A stretch of DNA of 64,000 bases from Solenopsis invicta. Lineage: Eukaryota; Arthropoda; Insecta; Hymenoptera; Formicidae. The stretch spans positions 1,427,001-1,491,000 of the forward strand of contig NC_052671.1 in assembly GCF_016802725.1 (NCBI RefSeq). Reading direction: 5' to 3'. The translations under genes and the position numbers were made by a program. Every line of letters starts with the position of its first letter. Position 1 is the stretch's first letter. The notes under the pieces were generated by a model. That model had not been told where the DNA came from and did not search any database. It saw only the letters and a list, made by a program, of their open reading frames with translations. This document shows positions 49,343 to 62,640 of the stretch, piece after piece.

Positions 49343-50270
49343 AATAAAAATTTGCTTTTTAAAAATTACAGTTTTTTAAAAATAATATACTGAAATATAC
49401 AAATTATCTTGGATTTATCGATGAATTGTATGTCTCTAAATTTCTTTACATATTTAAAATCAATTTTTTCTCAATACATATGTAAAAAGTTAATAGCTTT
49501 TAAGTAAATTATGAGCGACAGAAAATAAAAAGCTTTCCCAAAATCTAATCTTCAAAATTGCAAATAGATAGTAAATCTGTTACTTTAAAATAGAATTTTG
49601 TACTTTTTGTAAGTGCTGTAACTATATCGAAACATTGTATTTGTAATCCAATTTTGCAGAAAAATATTGGAAAAATATTTACAATACAATACTATGGCGT
49701 AAACGGAGAAACTATTACAACATACAGTTCAATACACCAATCTAAAAGTTTCCATACTAGTAATTCGTATGTATTGTATTCGCACAATCCATAATTCATG
49801 ATTCTCATCGCATTGATATATCATTGTACGATCTAATAATTAGCAGACTGTTTCCAAGCAATTCCAGATGCGATAACAACGATGTATACTGGATGATTAC
49901 TAGCACAAGATTTAGGAAGTGCATGTAAATGCAATAATTTATAATTATATTTTATTTATACGAACTTCTGATGTAATTTGCCCTTACAAATTTGCATAAG
50001 TAATATTGTACAATGTTGTAGCTGATAACTGTACAATTTATTAAAAAATAAATAAATTTATAATTATATAAAGAATTCTATTAAGAATTATATGAAATCT
50101 CTAATAACGCTGTACACACAGAGAAATCACAGCAATTAATTAATTATATATTGTACAGCAATTAATTAATTATATACATATTTATTTAGATTTATATTAT
50201 GTAGTGATAGATATTTTTGTATTAAAAGAATGACATTTATCAAGTAATTTTACAAATATCGCGAACTGAA
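49343..50270. other. AT-rich stretch with short duplication
   Basis: AT-rich. A perfect 22-bp direct repeat acagcaattaattaattata lies at 50129-50150 and 50155-50176. Confidence 0.55.
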
Positions 50271-51554
50271 CGAGTAAATAATGATACGGGCATCAAAACA
50301 CAGGTGCTTCAGGCTTTTCATGTTAATCAGAAACTGTGTGCTCCGTTCGTGCACACTCGCAAACGTGTGCGCGCGTACGCACATGTGTATAGCGATACAT
50401 AGCAAAGGAATATGCAAAATAAGTTTCCACGCGTGCGCACATATATATCCTGTAGTATTTCATGCATCAGAAGTAGACGGTGCACGTTCGTTACGCGGGT
50501 TCTTTCCTTGTCTGAATCAAGTGCTAGAATGAAATAATTATATTATAATTAGCCGTGTAGACTGGCGTTAATTAATACGACTTTTAGAATAGATATTGCT
50601 AATAAGCATGTAAGTTTTGTAATGAGCCTACATATGCTGGTGCATCTTGAATGCATTAATCATGATAGTGTTTCTTAATGACGGACGTTTCTTAATTTTG
50701 AACAAATTGTTCTTTTATCTCTATTTACAGTTTACTGTACTGCTATTAGAAAATCGTACATTCTGAGTTTACTCTTACTACGAATGTATAGTAAAAATCT
50801 ATAACAATCTCATATATATTGAACTTAATACCGTTGTGTACTACTATGTTGTGTGTTATATTAACGTACTTTTATGGATTGTTATCCAAATATTACATAG
50901 CGGTTTACGAATTATCTATTTATATTACTATCAGACTAAACGGCAATTCGTGCGTTAAGAAACAATCCGACAAGTCTGATGTATCTAGGAGCTGTGTGTT
51001 GGCGATGCCTTAAGTATATTTCTTGGTGTATCGCGTAATCTCTGTGTGCCATCGCGACAACCCAACTTAAACTAGGCACCGTGTAGTCGATGTCCGGTAC
51101 GCCGTACGGACCTGTCTCTCTTTTTCTTTCTTTTGCCTGCTAAAGGAGTGACATCATCAGCCACCTATGTCCACCTTACACCAATCCGACAGTCCACGCA
51201 CGTACTTTCGACCAAAAGAAGCATTAAAACAAAAATATTGATCCGTCTGAAGTTGAACTTATAAATCAACGGTCACCAACTACGACTCTTGAAACGATCA
51301 TCGTTCTACATAAATCATTATTTTGTGCCATAAATGAGGATTCCTTTATAGTGCGCCATTTAATTAAAGTAAAATTTATACATATCAATTACAAATAATT
51401 AAATTGTTATCGTTATAATTTAGACTCCCGATAGATATTGTTATTCATCTAAATGTGCGTATTTATTATAAATAGATAAAGCATATATTTTGAATTAAAT
51501 TTTCAAATTAACTCTGTAATTAACGCCAGAATTTAATTGAAAAATCTCTTTCGT
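50271..51554. other. Mixed patch then AT-rich stretch
   Basis: A small patch at 50281-50520 contains alternating purine-pyrimidine words (tgtgcgcgcgtacgcacatgtgt). A second weak patch lies at 51000-51240. No gene recognised. Confidence 0.45.
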
Positions 51555-51623
<69 letters not shown>

Positions 51624-51646
51624 AAAGGAGAGAAGTAAAGGAGAGA
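51555..51646. repeat. Compound (GA)n microsatellite
   Basis: About 65 bp of GA repeats (51555-51620) followed by two copies of agtaaaggagaga. The longest GA tract in the window. Confidence 0.95.
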
Positions 51647-54050
51647 AAAAGAAGATATATACGCTCAAACTTTAATTGCAAAACATATTCTGAATTGCAT
51701 TATAAAAAAGAGAAAAAAATGTTTGGTATAATTTATACTTCCAGTTTGATACATAATTATAGTCATCTATTTCGAGCCAATGTACAAATTACGCACGGTT
51801 CATCATACATATATTTACCGGTTACGAGATCATTACTCGAGACCGGCCGTGATCTTACAACCGTCATCTTATTACCGGAGCGCGAACTTGTTTATCTTCC
51901 AGAAATTGTCCCAATTAATCTTAATCGTAAGACAAGAATGAGAATGAGTGACATTAGTCACTCGACAAAGTTGAATCTAAGTGAACAGTGAAATGCAGTT
52001 TCACGAAACGGATAAGATGCGAGACTTGCTCGTTCTCGCGAAATAAGGAAGAGATAATGCATAATTTTTTAATTGAGATAAAAATAATTTTATAACATTA
52101 CATGTATTTCCCGTATAACGTTGGAAATATTGTATATATTTCCAACATTTCAATTATGAGTTTTGTTTTAAATATATATAAAATTTTATGATAAAATCTT
52201 TGAAAGTATAGGTATTGGAAACAAAATATTTAACTGATGCAATTTTTTATTCCTTCTGTACTAAAATTATTAACAAATTCATGCTTGCAGATGTATATTA
52301 TCATCATAGTAGCAAGCGTAATTAAATTACAGCAAAAATTGAGAAAGTATAATTGTATAATGAAAAATTTATCTCATACTAATTAAATGCCACAGTTAAC
52401 AAATAGGAACAATTTTTTAAATTTAATTTAAAATAAAGAAACTTTTTTTATTCCAAATACATTATTGATTCAAAATTTTACTGTAATAGTTATCAATCTT
52501 TTTGCAAAATATAAATTTAATTATATTTTTATGATCTAAAATTATTATTTTATGTTCCCTAACGTTAGATATGCCAAAAGAAAATAACTCGTAATATTAA
52601 GTAATGTTAAATGTTATTTATAAAATAAGTTTTTAAAATTTCCAATACTTTTTTTAATTTGAGTAATAATGAGAAAAGCCAAAAATTCGTATCGACCTAG
52701 AGCCAACGTCCTTCAAAAAACTAAGAGACATTACCGTTAGATTCATTTCATTTGCGTGACGTTTTTTATGACTAGTTTAATTTACGGTCATGAATAAGGT
52801 CATTTTTGTTAACCAGGTAAGAAAGGAATCGTACAGGTGACGCAATAGCTTTTTTGACCTTGCTCCAAAAACATTTTCACACCCTCATTCGAGATATATA
52901 CCTCTGCATGTTCGTCACGCATCTTTAATTGATCAAGATCCTGTTGAATTGTATTTTTTAAAAAGAATAAAGATCTAATTTTTTATAGTTCAGATTATTT
53001 TACAATATGGTACATTTCATTTTATCTTAAAAGATAGTGCAAATTTACAGCGCAAAAAGGTAAAAGTCTCTGCAAATTACTAATACTTAGAAATTCATCT
53101 ATCTGAATCATTTGAAGGCTGTAATTTATTTTTTAGTTCAATATTTAAAATTACAAATTTATACTTTTTTGTGTGCAATCAAAGATACTTGCTATAATTA
53201 AAGTATATGTAAATTTATAGATATTATCTAAAAATAATACAAAAGATGTAGTAAAAGCGTTTCACAATGTTCGCACGAGTCGCATGCGTGCTGCTATCCG
53301 ACGGTAACTATATGGCGTAATATGGAAATCTATATAAAAACTTTTGTTAAATTCAACACATTAAAAAATTCGCATTGACTTTTTATTAATTTATTTCCGC
53401 GGCATTTAAACAATTAATTTAACGTTTATTAATATTTTATTAATATATTTTTAAACATAATATTATATTAATAATAAAAAAGTTAAACAAATATAAATAT
53501 TGCGATTTGCAACATTATATGTAATATAAAACGTCTACTGATAATATATAAGGTAATTTTACAACTTAATTTAATAACCAATTTTATCAAAAACATAGTA
53601 GAAAAGTTAAGAAATCGTAAGAAATCACTATTTTCTGATATAAAATCAGAATTATATATATTAAAAAATCTTTAAAATTGCCGAAATCGTTATCGAGAGT
53701 TTTTCAGTTATCAAACTAAATAAAATCTATAAAAGTTAATGTACAACATTTAAATGTAATATAATGTAATTTGTATTAGAAGAGTTATTATTTTCCGTAA
53801 ACCATATCAAGTCAGCAATATGATATATTTATAATTTTACTATATCAAACCAACTCATATAATAATTTCAGATATATGCATTATCAAATGACGACAAGAA
53901 TAACTCATTTTCATATCTAATAAAAGTGTCCTCAATTTCTTTTTACTTTGGTAATATGTGTGTATATTTATCTCAAGAGACATTTAAAATAAAAAAATAG
54001 AAGAAACATTTAAAACGACTTCTGCTCAACTACGAATTACAGATAAGATA
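51647..54050. other. AT-rich stretch
   Basis: AT-rich for 2.4 kb. An 11-bp perfect hairpin GTTGGAAATAT / ATATTTCCAAC lies at 52120-52146. CAG|GTAAGA at 52814-52822 follows TTTTTGTTAAC, a weak plus-strand ratchet-like motif. A 98-codon frame (51695-51991) is not recognised. Confidence 0.5.
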
Positions 54051-54550
54051 CTTGGTCATGCGCCGTTATTTTTTCCGAGGATGATTCAAGACCTGGCAGG
54101 CCCTTTTATCATCTAAGGTTTGTTAAGTTTCGGGCGACACTTATCTTCAGGCCGCGGGCACTCGGCCGGCACTTTAGGGGTTGCGAAACCTAGAAAGGGC
54201 GCAGATCGCGGACCACGAGTAGAGACACGACAAAAGGGGGTTTCTTCGGTCGAAGAGGGAGGATCGCTAAGGTGTCGCGAGTTAGAAGAGGGATGGAAGA
54301 CCTAGGGGCGGGCAAGAACGCAAGAGGGCAAGAGGCATCGGATGACATCGCGACGCCCGAGGCTCCCTGAGCAAGTTCTCGAAAGTGTCGGCTAAACTGA
54401 TATGAGAAATGGTCGCTTCGTGCTGCCCGTAGGGGATGAAGCAGCCCAGCTATACCTATTCGTTATATGGTCGGGGAAACGCTCAAGCACCTCGAGTATT
54501 CGTAAACCCCTTCATCCGATACAAGGACAAGCGATCTGCAACTACTCTAT
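54051..54550. other. GC-rich patch
   Basis: GC-rich at 54060-54540 with 61- and 80-codon frames of ordinary composition and no supporting signals. Confidence 0.35.
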
Positions 54551-55114
54551 ATATTTCTGCTGATATGAAGAAGAATTGTCATCTAGTGAATTTCGAGTAT
54601 GTGTTTACGCTATTTTTAATATTATCGCTGAATATTAAAAAGTACAATTTGCGCATTTCTTGTATATTAGCATTATAAATATTATTTTTCTGTAACGTAC
54701 ATAGTTTAAGAATCAATTAAATCTAACAATTTTTTCAAGCCTCATTTCAAGGAACAGAGTATCTTTCATTGTCACTTTACAGACTATACAAAATTTTAAA
54801 ATAATGCAGAGCCAAATGATAAACTAACGAATAGAAAATTACTGAAATTCAATCCCACATATATTTACAATTAAAATAATTTTTTTAAACTTTATTTATG
54901 TAAATTTTACATAGTGTTACTGCAAGTTCATCTATTTGCTTCATTTGTTTAAATTTTATTTTGATTACGCTACAATTATACAAGTCATACGTATTTCAAA
55001 TTAGAATCATTTAAATCCACGAAAACATCGCCGATTAAATATATGAAAATACCACTAAAAAATTGCGTAATAAAAAATTTTGACTCATTATATTTTTACA
55101 TTATTTTTTTAATA
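54551..55114. other. AT-rich stretch
   Basis: AT-rich. It includes AATAAA on the minus strand near 54955, which could serve the candidate exon immediately to its right. Confidence 0.45.
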
Positions 55115-55260
55115 TTAACTAAATCCGTTATATAACTGAGTCTTGTTGACGCCCATAAGTTTCTCAACGTTGTCAGATGGTTCAACATAAATGTTTAACA
55201 TATCCAACTGAACTTCAGTTTGATAACTTTCTGCAACTTTCTGGGGTGTGCATAGATAGA
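55115..55260 (-). other. Possible terminal coding exon, family unknown
   Basis: A pyrimidine-rich tract ending TTACCCAG (acceptor at 55261-55263, minus strand) is followed by 48 open codons to TAA (55115-55117). The translation is protein-like: ..VAESYQTEVQLDMLNIY.. and YVEPSDNVEKLMGVNKTQ, hydrophilic and varied despite AT-rich codons. No domain is recognised. The frame stays open upstream of the acceptor to 55333 without an ATG. It could be the last exon of a minus-strand gene or a transposon-protein scrap. Confidence 0.25.
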
Positions 55261-56370
55261 CTGGGTAAGAGGAAGATGACGCACGAGAAAGTCTAAAGGA
55301 TTGCACTGGTGGGGGTAAAGGAACGCTTATCACCGCCTGCAGCCGCGCCGACCGTCGGATCCTTATTTATGGCCTCCGTCAGGCGTCGGTGCGGTACACA
55401 CTATACCTATTTTACCCTCAGGTTCCCCGATACTAAACTCACTTTATTTTCGGACGGATAGCTCTCTACCTTCCTTCCCCTTCCCCTCTCTTGGAAAATC
55501 GAAAACGTCTGCTAAGCACAGTCAACGAATTGTTAAGAAAAGCAAAATAAGTTTTCAGAAACCGCATCTCTACGTTCTGCCGAAATTAGGCAACTTAAAC
55601 ATCTTTTGATGAAGAAAAAAAATTCTTTTAATTTTATGATGTTTCGTAATGTGTACGCGTCGATTTAAACAAAACCCTTTGGATGTATATTACCAAAATC
55701 TAAACGAAAAAAAAATAAAATGGCAAATTTAACTTAATGATTATTAGGCACTAGGTAGATGCGCGTCATAGTGATACATTGCGCACATAAATAAATGCCT
55801 TTTTAAACATCATTTCGCACGATTATAATTCTGTTTGTGATTTAACTCATATATTAATTTTACACCCATGTATTATCAACATAAAGAAATAATGTACAAT
55901 TCACGTTACACTGTTATATTATAAAACAGTGTTTAAGATGACATATTGATCGTATATTAAGGGCAATAGTGTTTATGCGCGGGCGTGTGTATGTATCTAT
56001 ACATGTGTATATCTAAGAAGGTTAACCTATTCGAATGACGTGACAAGTTCTTTGCATACATGTAATGTTCATGAACAGCTGTTGGAATAAAGAAGGTAAA
56101 TTACGTTTATCGCATAAATAAACAAATTTAGAAACGTATTGTTTATGAGTGAAACGTGCTCATTACAAACTATTGTATCTGTCAAAACAATTGACTTGTA
56201 AATGTTTCATATGTCACGAGACAAGCATTCCTATAATCAACATTGCATGTAAATGAATAGCAAGATTCCAGAACATATCGCGATACACAGTACAATTGAT
56301 AATTCAATAAAAAATAATCTAAAGGAGTATTAAGGGAGAATCATCCCGTTATATAGCAGCTCTAACTGAC
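55261..56370. other. Small patch then AT-rich
   Basis: The patch at 55261-55500 carries TTATGGCC and CpG words. AT-rich after that. No gene. Confidence 0.45.
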
Positions 56371-57213
56371 TAACGGAGCATGTGCACTGCGTAAGGTTTT
56401 GGCGGGAGGGCGATCTCTATAAGTTTGACAGCTTTAACTTCTGTCATGTTTACTCGTCTGTTTGTATTAAAGAATCGCGCGAACGAGACAACACTTATTT
56501 TCGTGTGTTTCGGGACAATGTTAAATCGTATGACGACTTACCAGTAGCGGCTCACACGAGATCAACGATAGCGAAGTCGTCTTTGCGGAAGAATAGTCCG
56601 CGCACGTTCCTTACAGCTCATGATAGGGACCTGATTCCAGCTCGCTTTCCCAGATTCGTCGCTCCATCCGCCTTACTCCGATTTTTGACGTTGATCCCGT
56701 AGTCTTTCTCTCGCGCCTCCTCGCTTTTATCGCTCGGACGGTGCGTTCGGTAGAAACGGGCGGAGTCCCCAGATCGCTGGCGGAATATGATCCCGCGGTC
56801 GTCGTTACGCTGGTTACGAAACCGAGTCCTCCTCGTCCGACAGGGATCGCCCGATTATACCCCCGGCGGAGAACGAAGGATGGAGACGTCCTCGCACAGG
56901 ATGAAAAACCGCGTGTGTCGCGGTGGATTTCATCCACCACCTCGCGCGGAGGTTTCGCGGAGGTTTCGCCTTCGAGACTCGCCGACTCTCCGAGTTCTCG
57001 GGGACGCTCTTTCACCGACCAAAGCAAACTTGTTGGATGGCAATACGTGAGTTAAATGTTCACCGCGGATGGTTTACGGCCCGATAGTCCCCACCTCATG
57101 CCGCCACGCGGCGCTGCCTCCGTTTTCTCTCTCTCTCTTTCTGCCTCTCCTCGTGCTTTCGTCCCACTACTACCGGCTAGAGAGCTCTCCGCTCCTCTCC
57201 CTCTTGCACTATC

Positions 57214-57220
57214 AATCTCT

Positions 57221-57257
<37 letters not shown>

Positions 57258-57265
57258 CTCTCTCT
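57214..57265. repeat. (CT)n microsatellite
   Basis: About 50 bp CT run with few interruptions; (GA)n on the minus strand. Confidence 0.9.
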
Positions 57266-57681
57266 CACTCTTGCGCTCTGTCTCTCTTTCTTCCTCCTAT
57301 CTCTCGTATTCGTGTCGTCTCTTCCGTGTGCACGGTGCTCCATCGTTGTGTCTTGCTCCGTTTCACGAGTCTCTGGCACTCCTCGCGCTTCTACGCGCAC
57401 CAGGGCTGTCCTGCGGCCAGCGCAAAGGCGGGGTATTCGGACCGTGGAAGCGAGAGCGTATTAGCGCAAGGGAGAGAATTGACTTTAGAACGAGACAGTA
57501 ACATCGCAAGATACACGAAATGAACGGAGACGAGAGATCACGCACACACGCGCGCGATTGACTCTACACGAATAAGAGGCGGATTTATATGCAAGGGCGT
57601 TGTTAATGGCGGGAGAGAGTACGGCGAAGGGTGTACGTTTGCTGCCTCTTTCCTGCTTCATTCTGTCTCTATCGAGCTTTT

Positions 57682-57684
<3 letters not shown>

Positions 57685-57714
<30 letters not shown>
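57685..57714. repeat. (CT)n microsatellite
   Basis: About 30 bp pure CT run. Confidence 0.9.
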
Positions 57715-57717
<3 letters not shown>

Positions 57718-58340
57718 TTTCATCTACGTTCTATATCGGTCTTCCTCTTCTCTATTCTCCCGCTTCGAGCATCGCTTTCCTTTTACGATATATGTATAGT
57801 CGTCCTTGTTTCTCGCGAGCAATATTTTCATCCCTCTTCGATATTGCGCTCGCGCTCTTCAAGGATAAGTTCGACATCTCTGTCGCGCGCGCGCACGTTC
57901 CCTTCCCCTCTTTGCCTTCTCTCCTTTTGATCGTTCTCTCACATTTTCTCTCTCTGTCTCTCTCTCCCTCCCTTCCTCCCCTTTCCCCCTTCTCTCGCCG
58001 TTGACTTTGTACACTCACAAGGATGGCCACGATGACGTAACGAAACACGTGACTATCGTTTAGCCAATGGCGGACAGTTAGTTCAAATCTCGCGGGCACC
58101 GAAGACCCCACCTAGCGTTTCATCTTCAGGACTGGTTATCATCGAATGTACATGCAGGATTGAGCCATTACCAGGTGCTTGGCGTTATAGGTATAATTAT
58201 ATAGCGTCGCGATACACATCGAGTAATGGTGATTTGTGGTCACTTCTCCTCACGTATACATACTCAATTCTCTCCGTAACCACGTGGTGGACGCGCTACA
58301 TACAGTACGTTGACTGCTGCTATAGATTTTCAGACGTGAC

Positions 58341-59420
58341 GAAATATCGACGCGCATACTTGATAATATTTTAATGTATTTTATCCTCGCATTCGCTTTC
58401 TTTACTATTTACGAGCTTTTTTCTAACTTATAGCGATTTACTTTTAATTGTATGTTAAAAGATGTAACAGGTACGAGATAAAACGATATGTTTCAAAACT
58501 GTATTTTGCATAGGCTTGAAGAAAGCTATGGCAAGAAATGCCATGAATTAGTAAACGTGATGTCTACTGAAACCTCATTCGACGCAGTTTGAATAATTTA
58601 GAAAAGTCAATTCGCACGACGTCCCATTAATTTGAATTCGCACGAGAATAAACTCTGCGCTGCGAAATTGCGTTTCGCCATGCGGCCAATTCCGCTTCTG
58701 GCGAAATTTAAATCGAGCCCACCTAAACTCGGCACCGAATTTAGAGTTGGAAGCGCCCGGTGGACCATGCGTGCGCTGCAGTCACCGCCGGCGCATACAT
58801 CATCCGATATTTATTTGTCTCTCTTCCTGAAGAATTTAAAGCGTGTGGAAGCTCCTACTTTTTTCGTCCGGCCACAGCAATGAACAGTTTTGGAGAAGAT
58901 ACCGTTATTATGGCGTATGACGCAACGAATGGTATCGCGCGCGACAAGTCCGATATATTGAACGATAAATAATGCCGAGACATAAAATCGATGAATTGGA
59001 ACCCGGGCTCCTTCGCTCTGTGTGTTTGTTTTTGCTAGACAACATTAAATCCCCAAACCCTACGAAATACACAAAACAAATAAAACAGTGTATTTGTAAA
59101 AAAAAGAAAAATATGAATGTGACAGCTAAGATATATCTTGGAGATTATACCGCCTTCTCTCTCGTAAATAGCATAAAGAATATAAATATTTTTCAAGTAA
59201 CTTTACACAATACTCACGGATTTCATGAACAGTATACCATAAAAAGTTAAATACATCAGAATTACATAAAAGCAGTTTTCATATATTTGGTTAAATTATT
59301 GTTGGAAAAATAATAAATGTACTGTATACATGTAACATTAATTCTTTTTTTTCCATGATAATAATGATAAAGATAAACGCTTTAATTGAATGTGATAAAT
59401 GTGCTTTAATAGATAAATGT
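58341..59420. other. Mixed then AT-rich stretch
   Basis: AT-rich with a GC-balanced patch at 58600-58990. Frames of 70-92 codons there lack signals. No gene. Confidence 0.45.
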
Positions 59421-59790
59421 AATTAATGTAATAAATCGCGGGAGCACGTAGCTGTGGAGACGTTTCTGAGAGTTAAGATGGAGTTAGGAAATCCGAGTAC
59501 GCGCATTTGCCGTTTGACGGAATGTTATTGCGGCCATAATCGCAGGCGCCAACAGGTGCGAGCCCAGCACAAGCCTATACATGAGTGTATGTGTGAGCGT
59601 GCAATACTACGTCTGTGAGTCGGTATACCTATATTATCGCCATAGGGCAATAAAGACCCCCATCCCTATAATCTGTGGCGGAAACAATAACTAAACAGGC
59701 AGGCAAGCCAGCCAACCGGCACTGATCCAGTACCAGTCGTTTATAATGCTAATGGTCATAGAACTGTCAATATTTTGACATTTTACCTCT
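59421..59790. promoter_or_regulatory. GC-balanced patch resembling an enhancer
   Basis: No long frame on either strand. It contains CGGCCATAA and GGCAATAAAG words like posterior Hox sites, and TGTCAA-tatt-TTGACA (about 59765-59780), a perfect 6-bp dyad. It looks like conserved non-coding DNA; conservation is untested. Confidence 0.3.
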
Positions 59791-60640
59791 TTCAAACGTG
59801 ATCTTGTCACCTTTTCCATGTTCTTCTATTATAAGTAATCATCGTTATTCATTCTATGAGACTTTTGATTATATTACATATGAAATTTATACATGTTAAT
59901 GCTAGACTGTGTCAAAATATGTGCAATTAATATTAACTACGTTTAGAAAATGATATAAAACACAAATGGCATAGAAAAAGTTTAGAAGTTAACTTAAAGT
60001 TACATAGAGAATAAACTTTTGTTTCAGAAAGCTTCGTAATATAATAACTAAAAAATTATTGCGTAAAAGCAAAATTCCATTAGTATCTAAAAATATTTTT
60101 GTAGAAAAAAATATTTCTTTATAACAGTATTTTATAGAAAAAAAGCGTATCTTAGCGTACGTAGTTGTAAATAGTGTTAAAAGTTACAAAGCATTTAACT
60201 TATTTTATATTTATTTTTCTCGTCATGAGCATATACATTTTATCATGCATGTCTGTACACATTTAAATCTATCTGCATTTATACATATGATGTTATGTAG
60301 TGCATGTCATGCTGATTTCCATAGTTACATATGCGTTTACATTACTAATAACTCGCTCATGAATAGACATTAGTCTAAATCTTATAACTCTGACATTACA
60401 ATATCTATATATCACGAAATATCGAGTGTTACAATCTAATTTTCAGTTTAATGTCGTCTTATTTTTATGCTTATTTAAAAAACATTCTCCTTAGATAGAG
60501 AAATGCGTATAGAATATCGTAGTGCATATACGTATACATTACGTGATATATATGCTATGTATATCTTTTTTTATATCATTTGTACGTATGTATGCCATAG
60601 AAAGGTATATATTTACCGCACAAGATATTTCCACATATCT
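59791..60640. other. AT-rich stretch
   Basis: AT-rich; short Y/I-rich frames only. Confidence 0.55.
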
Positions 60641-61120
60641 TCCACCTCGATCTACTTTCTTATCACAGGGAAATTGTCCCGCCCGTCGTGGCAAGACGCC
60701 CGACTCCCTCAGCCTTAGGAAGAGGGAAAAAAAAGAGAGTTAAGGCATACTGGGGAAGAAACGGTGACGAGAGGAGGGAGGATGTTCACTCCTCTAAGGA
60801 ACAGTCGTACATTACTGCTCGCGAAAAAAGACCATCCACAGGACGTTTAATTTCCAAAGCCCTTCCGCCAGCTCCATTCACTGCGTCCCTGAATCCACGA
60901 GCATTGCATGAATTCCGTCATTCAGAGCCCAACCCCTCTCACCACTCACTGTACCTCTTCAGACTTACGACTGCGAGGCACGACGACGAAAAGCGCCGTC
61001 GTGTGCAATCTTCCCTATGATATCACCTCTGACCCTCCGACGTATAGAATTACAGAAGTAAAGAGGGTTCGTCCTCTCTGATATGGCGAACGCTTATACT
61101 TCCCCATATGTAATTATAAA
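60641..61120. other. GC-balanced patch
   Basis: Contains a 110-codon plus frame (60688-61020), K/R/S-rich with no recognised domain and no ATG-based context I trust. Candidate regulatory patch. Confidence 0.35.
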
Positions 61121-62478
61121 AACATGATGCAATCTTTTGATAACGCTTATCGCGTGCATGAAATATATGTGGAACATTTCTATGTAAACATCATTATTTT
61201 CGTTTCGTTTACGTATAACATAATTAAAGTCGAGAAAAGACCAACAGTCAAAGCAAGATCATTTTACGTTATTTCTCAACATTTATGTGACTTTATATAC
61301 ATTTTGCATGTTGTGATATTTTACACACTATACTGGTCAATTTAAAAATAATTTTAAAGCGGAAAGTAACAACGTGCAATTTGAAGAACTAGAAAATATT
61401 CGTTGACTTTCTTTCAATTTTAATTATATTATACATACCACAATCTTATCTCAATTATTGATTTTTTTCAAGTATACCACTTTTGCCAAAATTGTAGCGA
61501 GTTTGAGATTTTTATTTCTTTCAAATATTTTGATTGCACAAATATTAGCAATATAAATTGTTAAATAAATCGCGAAACATTAAACTTCTTCACATTAGCA
61601 TCTCTCCTTTAACGTTAAACAAAAAAAGTATAATAATAATTTCTTTCGTTTTGTATCGCACAAATACATTATTCATTGAAAATTAATTCATTGAAAAAGC
61701 AACAAAAAGCGTAAATATTTTTTTAACTTTAAAGTTATTTAATAATTTAAGACTTTAATCATAATAGAATATTTTACACAAAATGTATGAAGAATTAGTG
61801 GACGTATAAAAAATTATTGCAACAGCATATTTCGACGTATCCGTTCGATGTACTCTTCGCGTCAATCTTGGAATTAAATACCAACCGATGCTAAAGCATA
61901 TTTACTTTCCGCGCCATTAAACGCTGCGATTTTTACCGCAAGCAATCATGTAAGTTTTGAAAATCGTCGGGTTAACCTAACGGCGCTATAAAATCTGGAT
62001 TCCGGCGGCACGTGCACTCATCCCCGTTGCCACTCGTTCTATGGAGTATAACCCTCCACGAGTCTCCACACCACGATAACCTAGCGACACTTCTTCCGCT
62101 ACGTATATCCTCATTTGTCCGCCGTGTTTTACAACTCGAGTCTCGCTTCACGACCGCTAAACGTGACGAATGCCTAAGATTCACATTTTCCTACAAATCA
62201 TGAGCTCGCAACCTATATGTGTTACACGAGAAGCACTCGTTATTTAACTAACAATAAGTACATTGAATTCACAAATCTCTTTGATCGGTAGAATAATAGG
62301 ACATTTTACGTAATAATGATTTTAATTGTGATACAAATATAGAATTATGACTGTGTATATTCTAAAATACAGCAACATTTATATAAATTGATTATTGTTT
62401 TATTTTTAAAAAATTGAAAAAATTAATACGTCGTAATATATTTTTATTTTTTAAGGAACATCCTTCAACAAAGAGAAA

Positions 62479-62483
<5 letters not shown>
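61121..62483. other. AT-rich stretch with one patch
   Basis: AT-rich, with a GC-balanced patch at 61960-62210 carrying opposed frames of 63-70 codons. No gene. Confidence 0.45.

Positions 62484-62522
<39 letters not shown>
62484..62522. repeat. (TA)n microsatellite
   Basis: Uninterrupted AT/TA run of about 38 bp, directly left of the LTR-like segment. Confidence 0.95.
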
Positions 62523-62524
<2 letters not shown>

Positions 62525-62640
62525 TGTCACATATGTATATATTATATATTGTTTATTATAATATTATATATTATTAAAAAATTTATATTAATTTTTATAT
62601 TTTCCATATTACTTTCTATAATTTTAAAATTCAGAAAAAA

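Larger units (their letters stand above)
56371..58340. promoter_or_regulatory. Large CpG-rich promoter-like block
   Basis: The broadest GC-rich, CpG-rich block in the window. Frames of 104-155 codons are open in most registers of both strands, so none is preferred; those over (CT)n tracts are S/L repeats. At the right edge lie TGACGTAA (58033-58040), a CACGTG E-box (58046-58051), CCAAT followed by GGCGG (58064-58073) and the palindrome ACCACGTGGT (58279-58288). Dense CpG, core-type motifs and pyrimidine tracts suggest a promoter and 5' UTR. Direction cannot be decided. Confidence 0.35.

Noticed and set aside
57056..57523. 155-codon and overlapping 131-codon frames
   Set aside because: Largely serine/leucine encoded by a (CT)n tract; open in parallel registers.
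62012..62203. HHDN residues suggestive of a mariner transposase
   Set aside because: No other conserved transposase motifs around it; short chance match.
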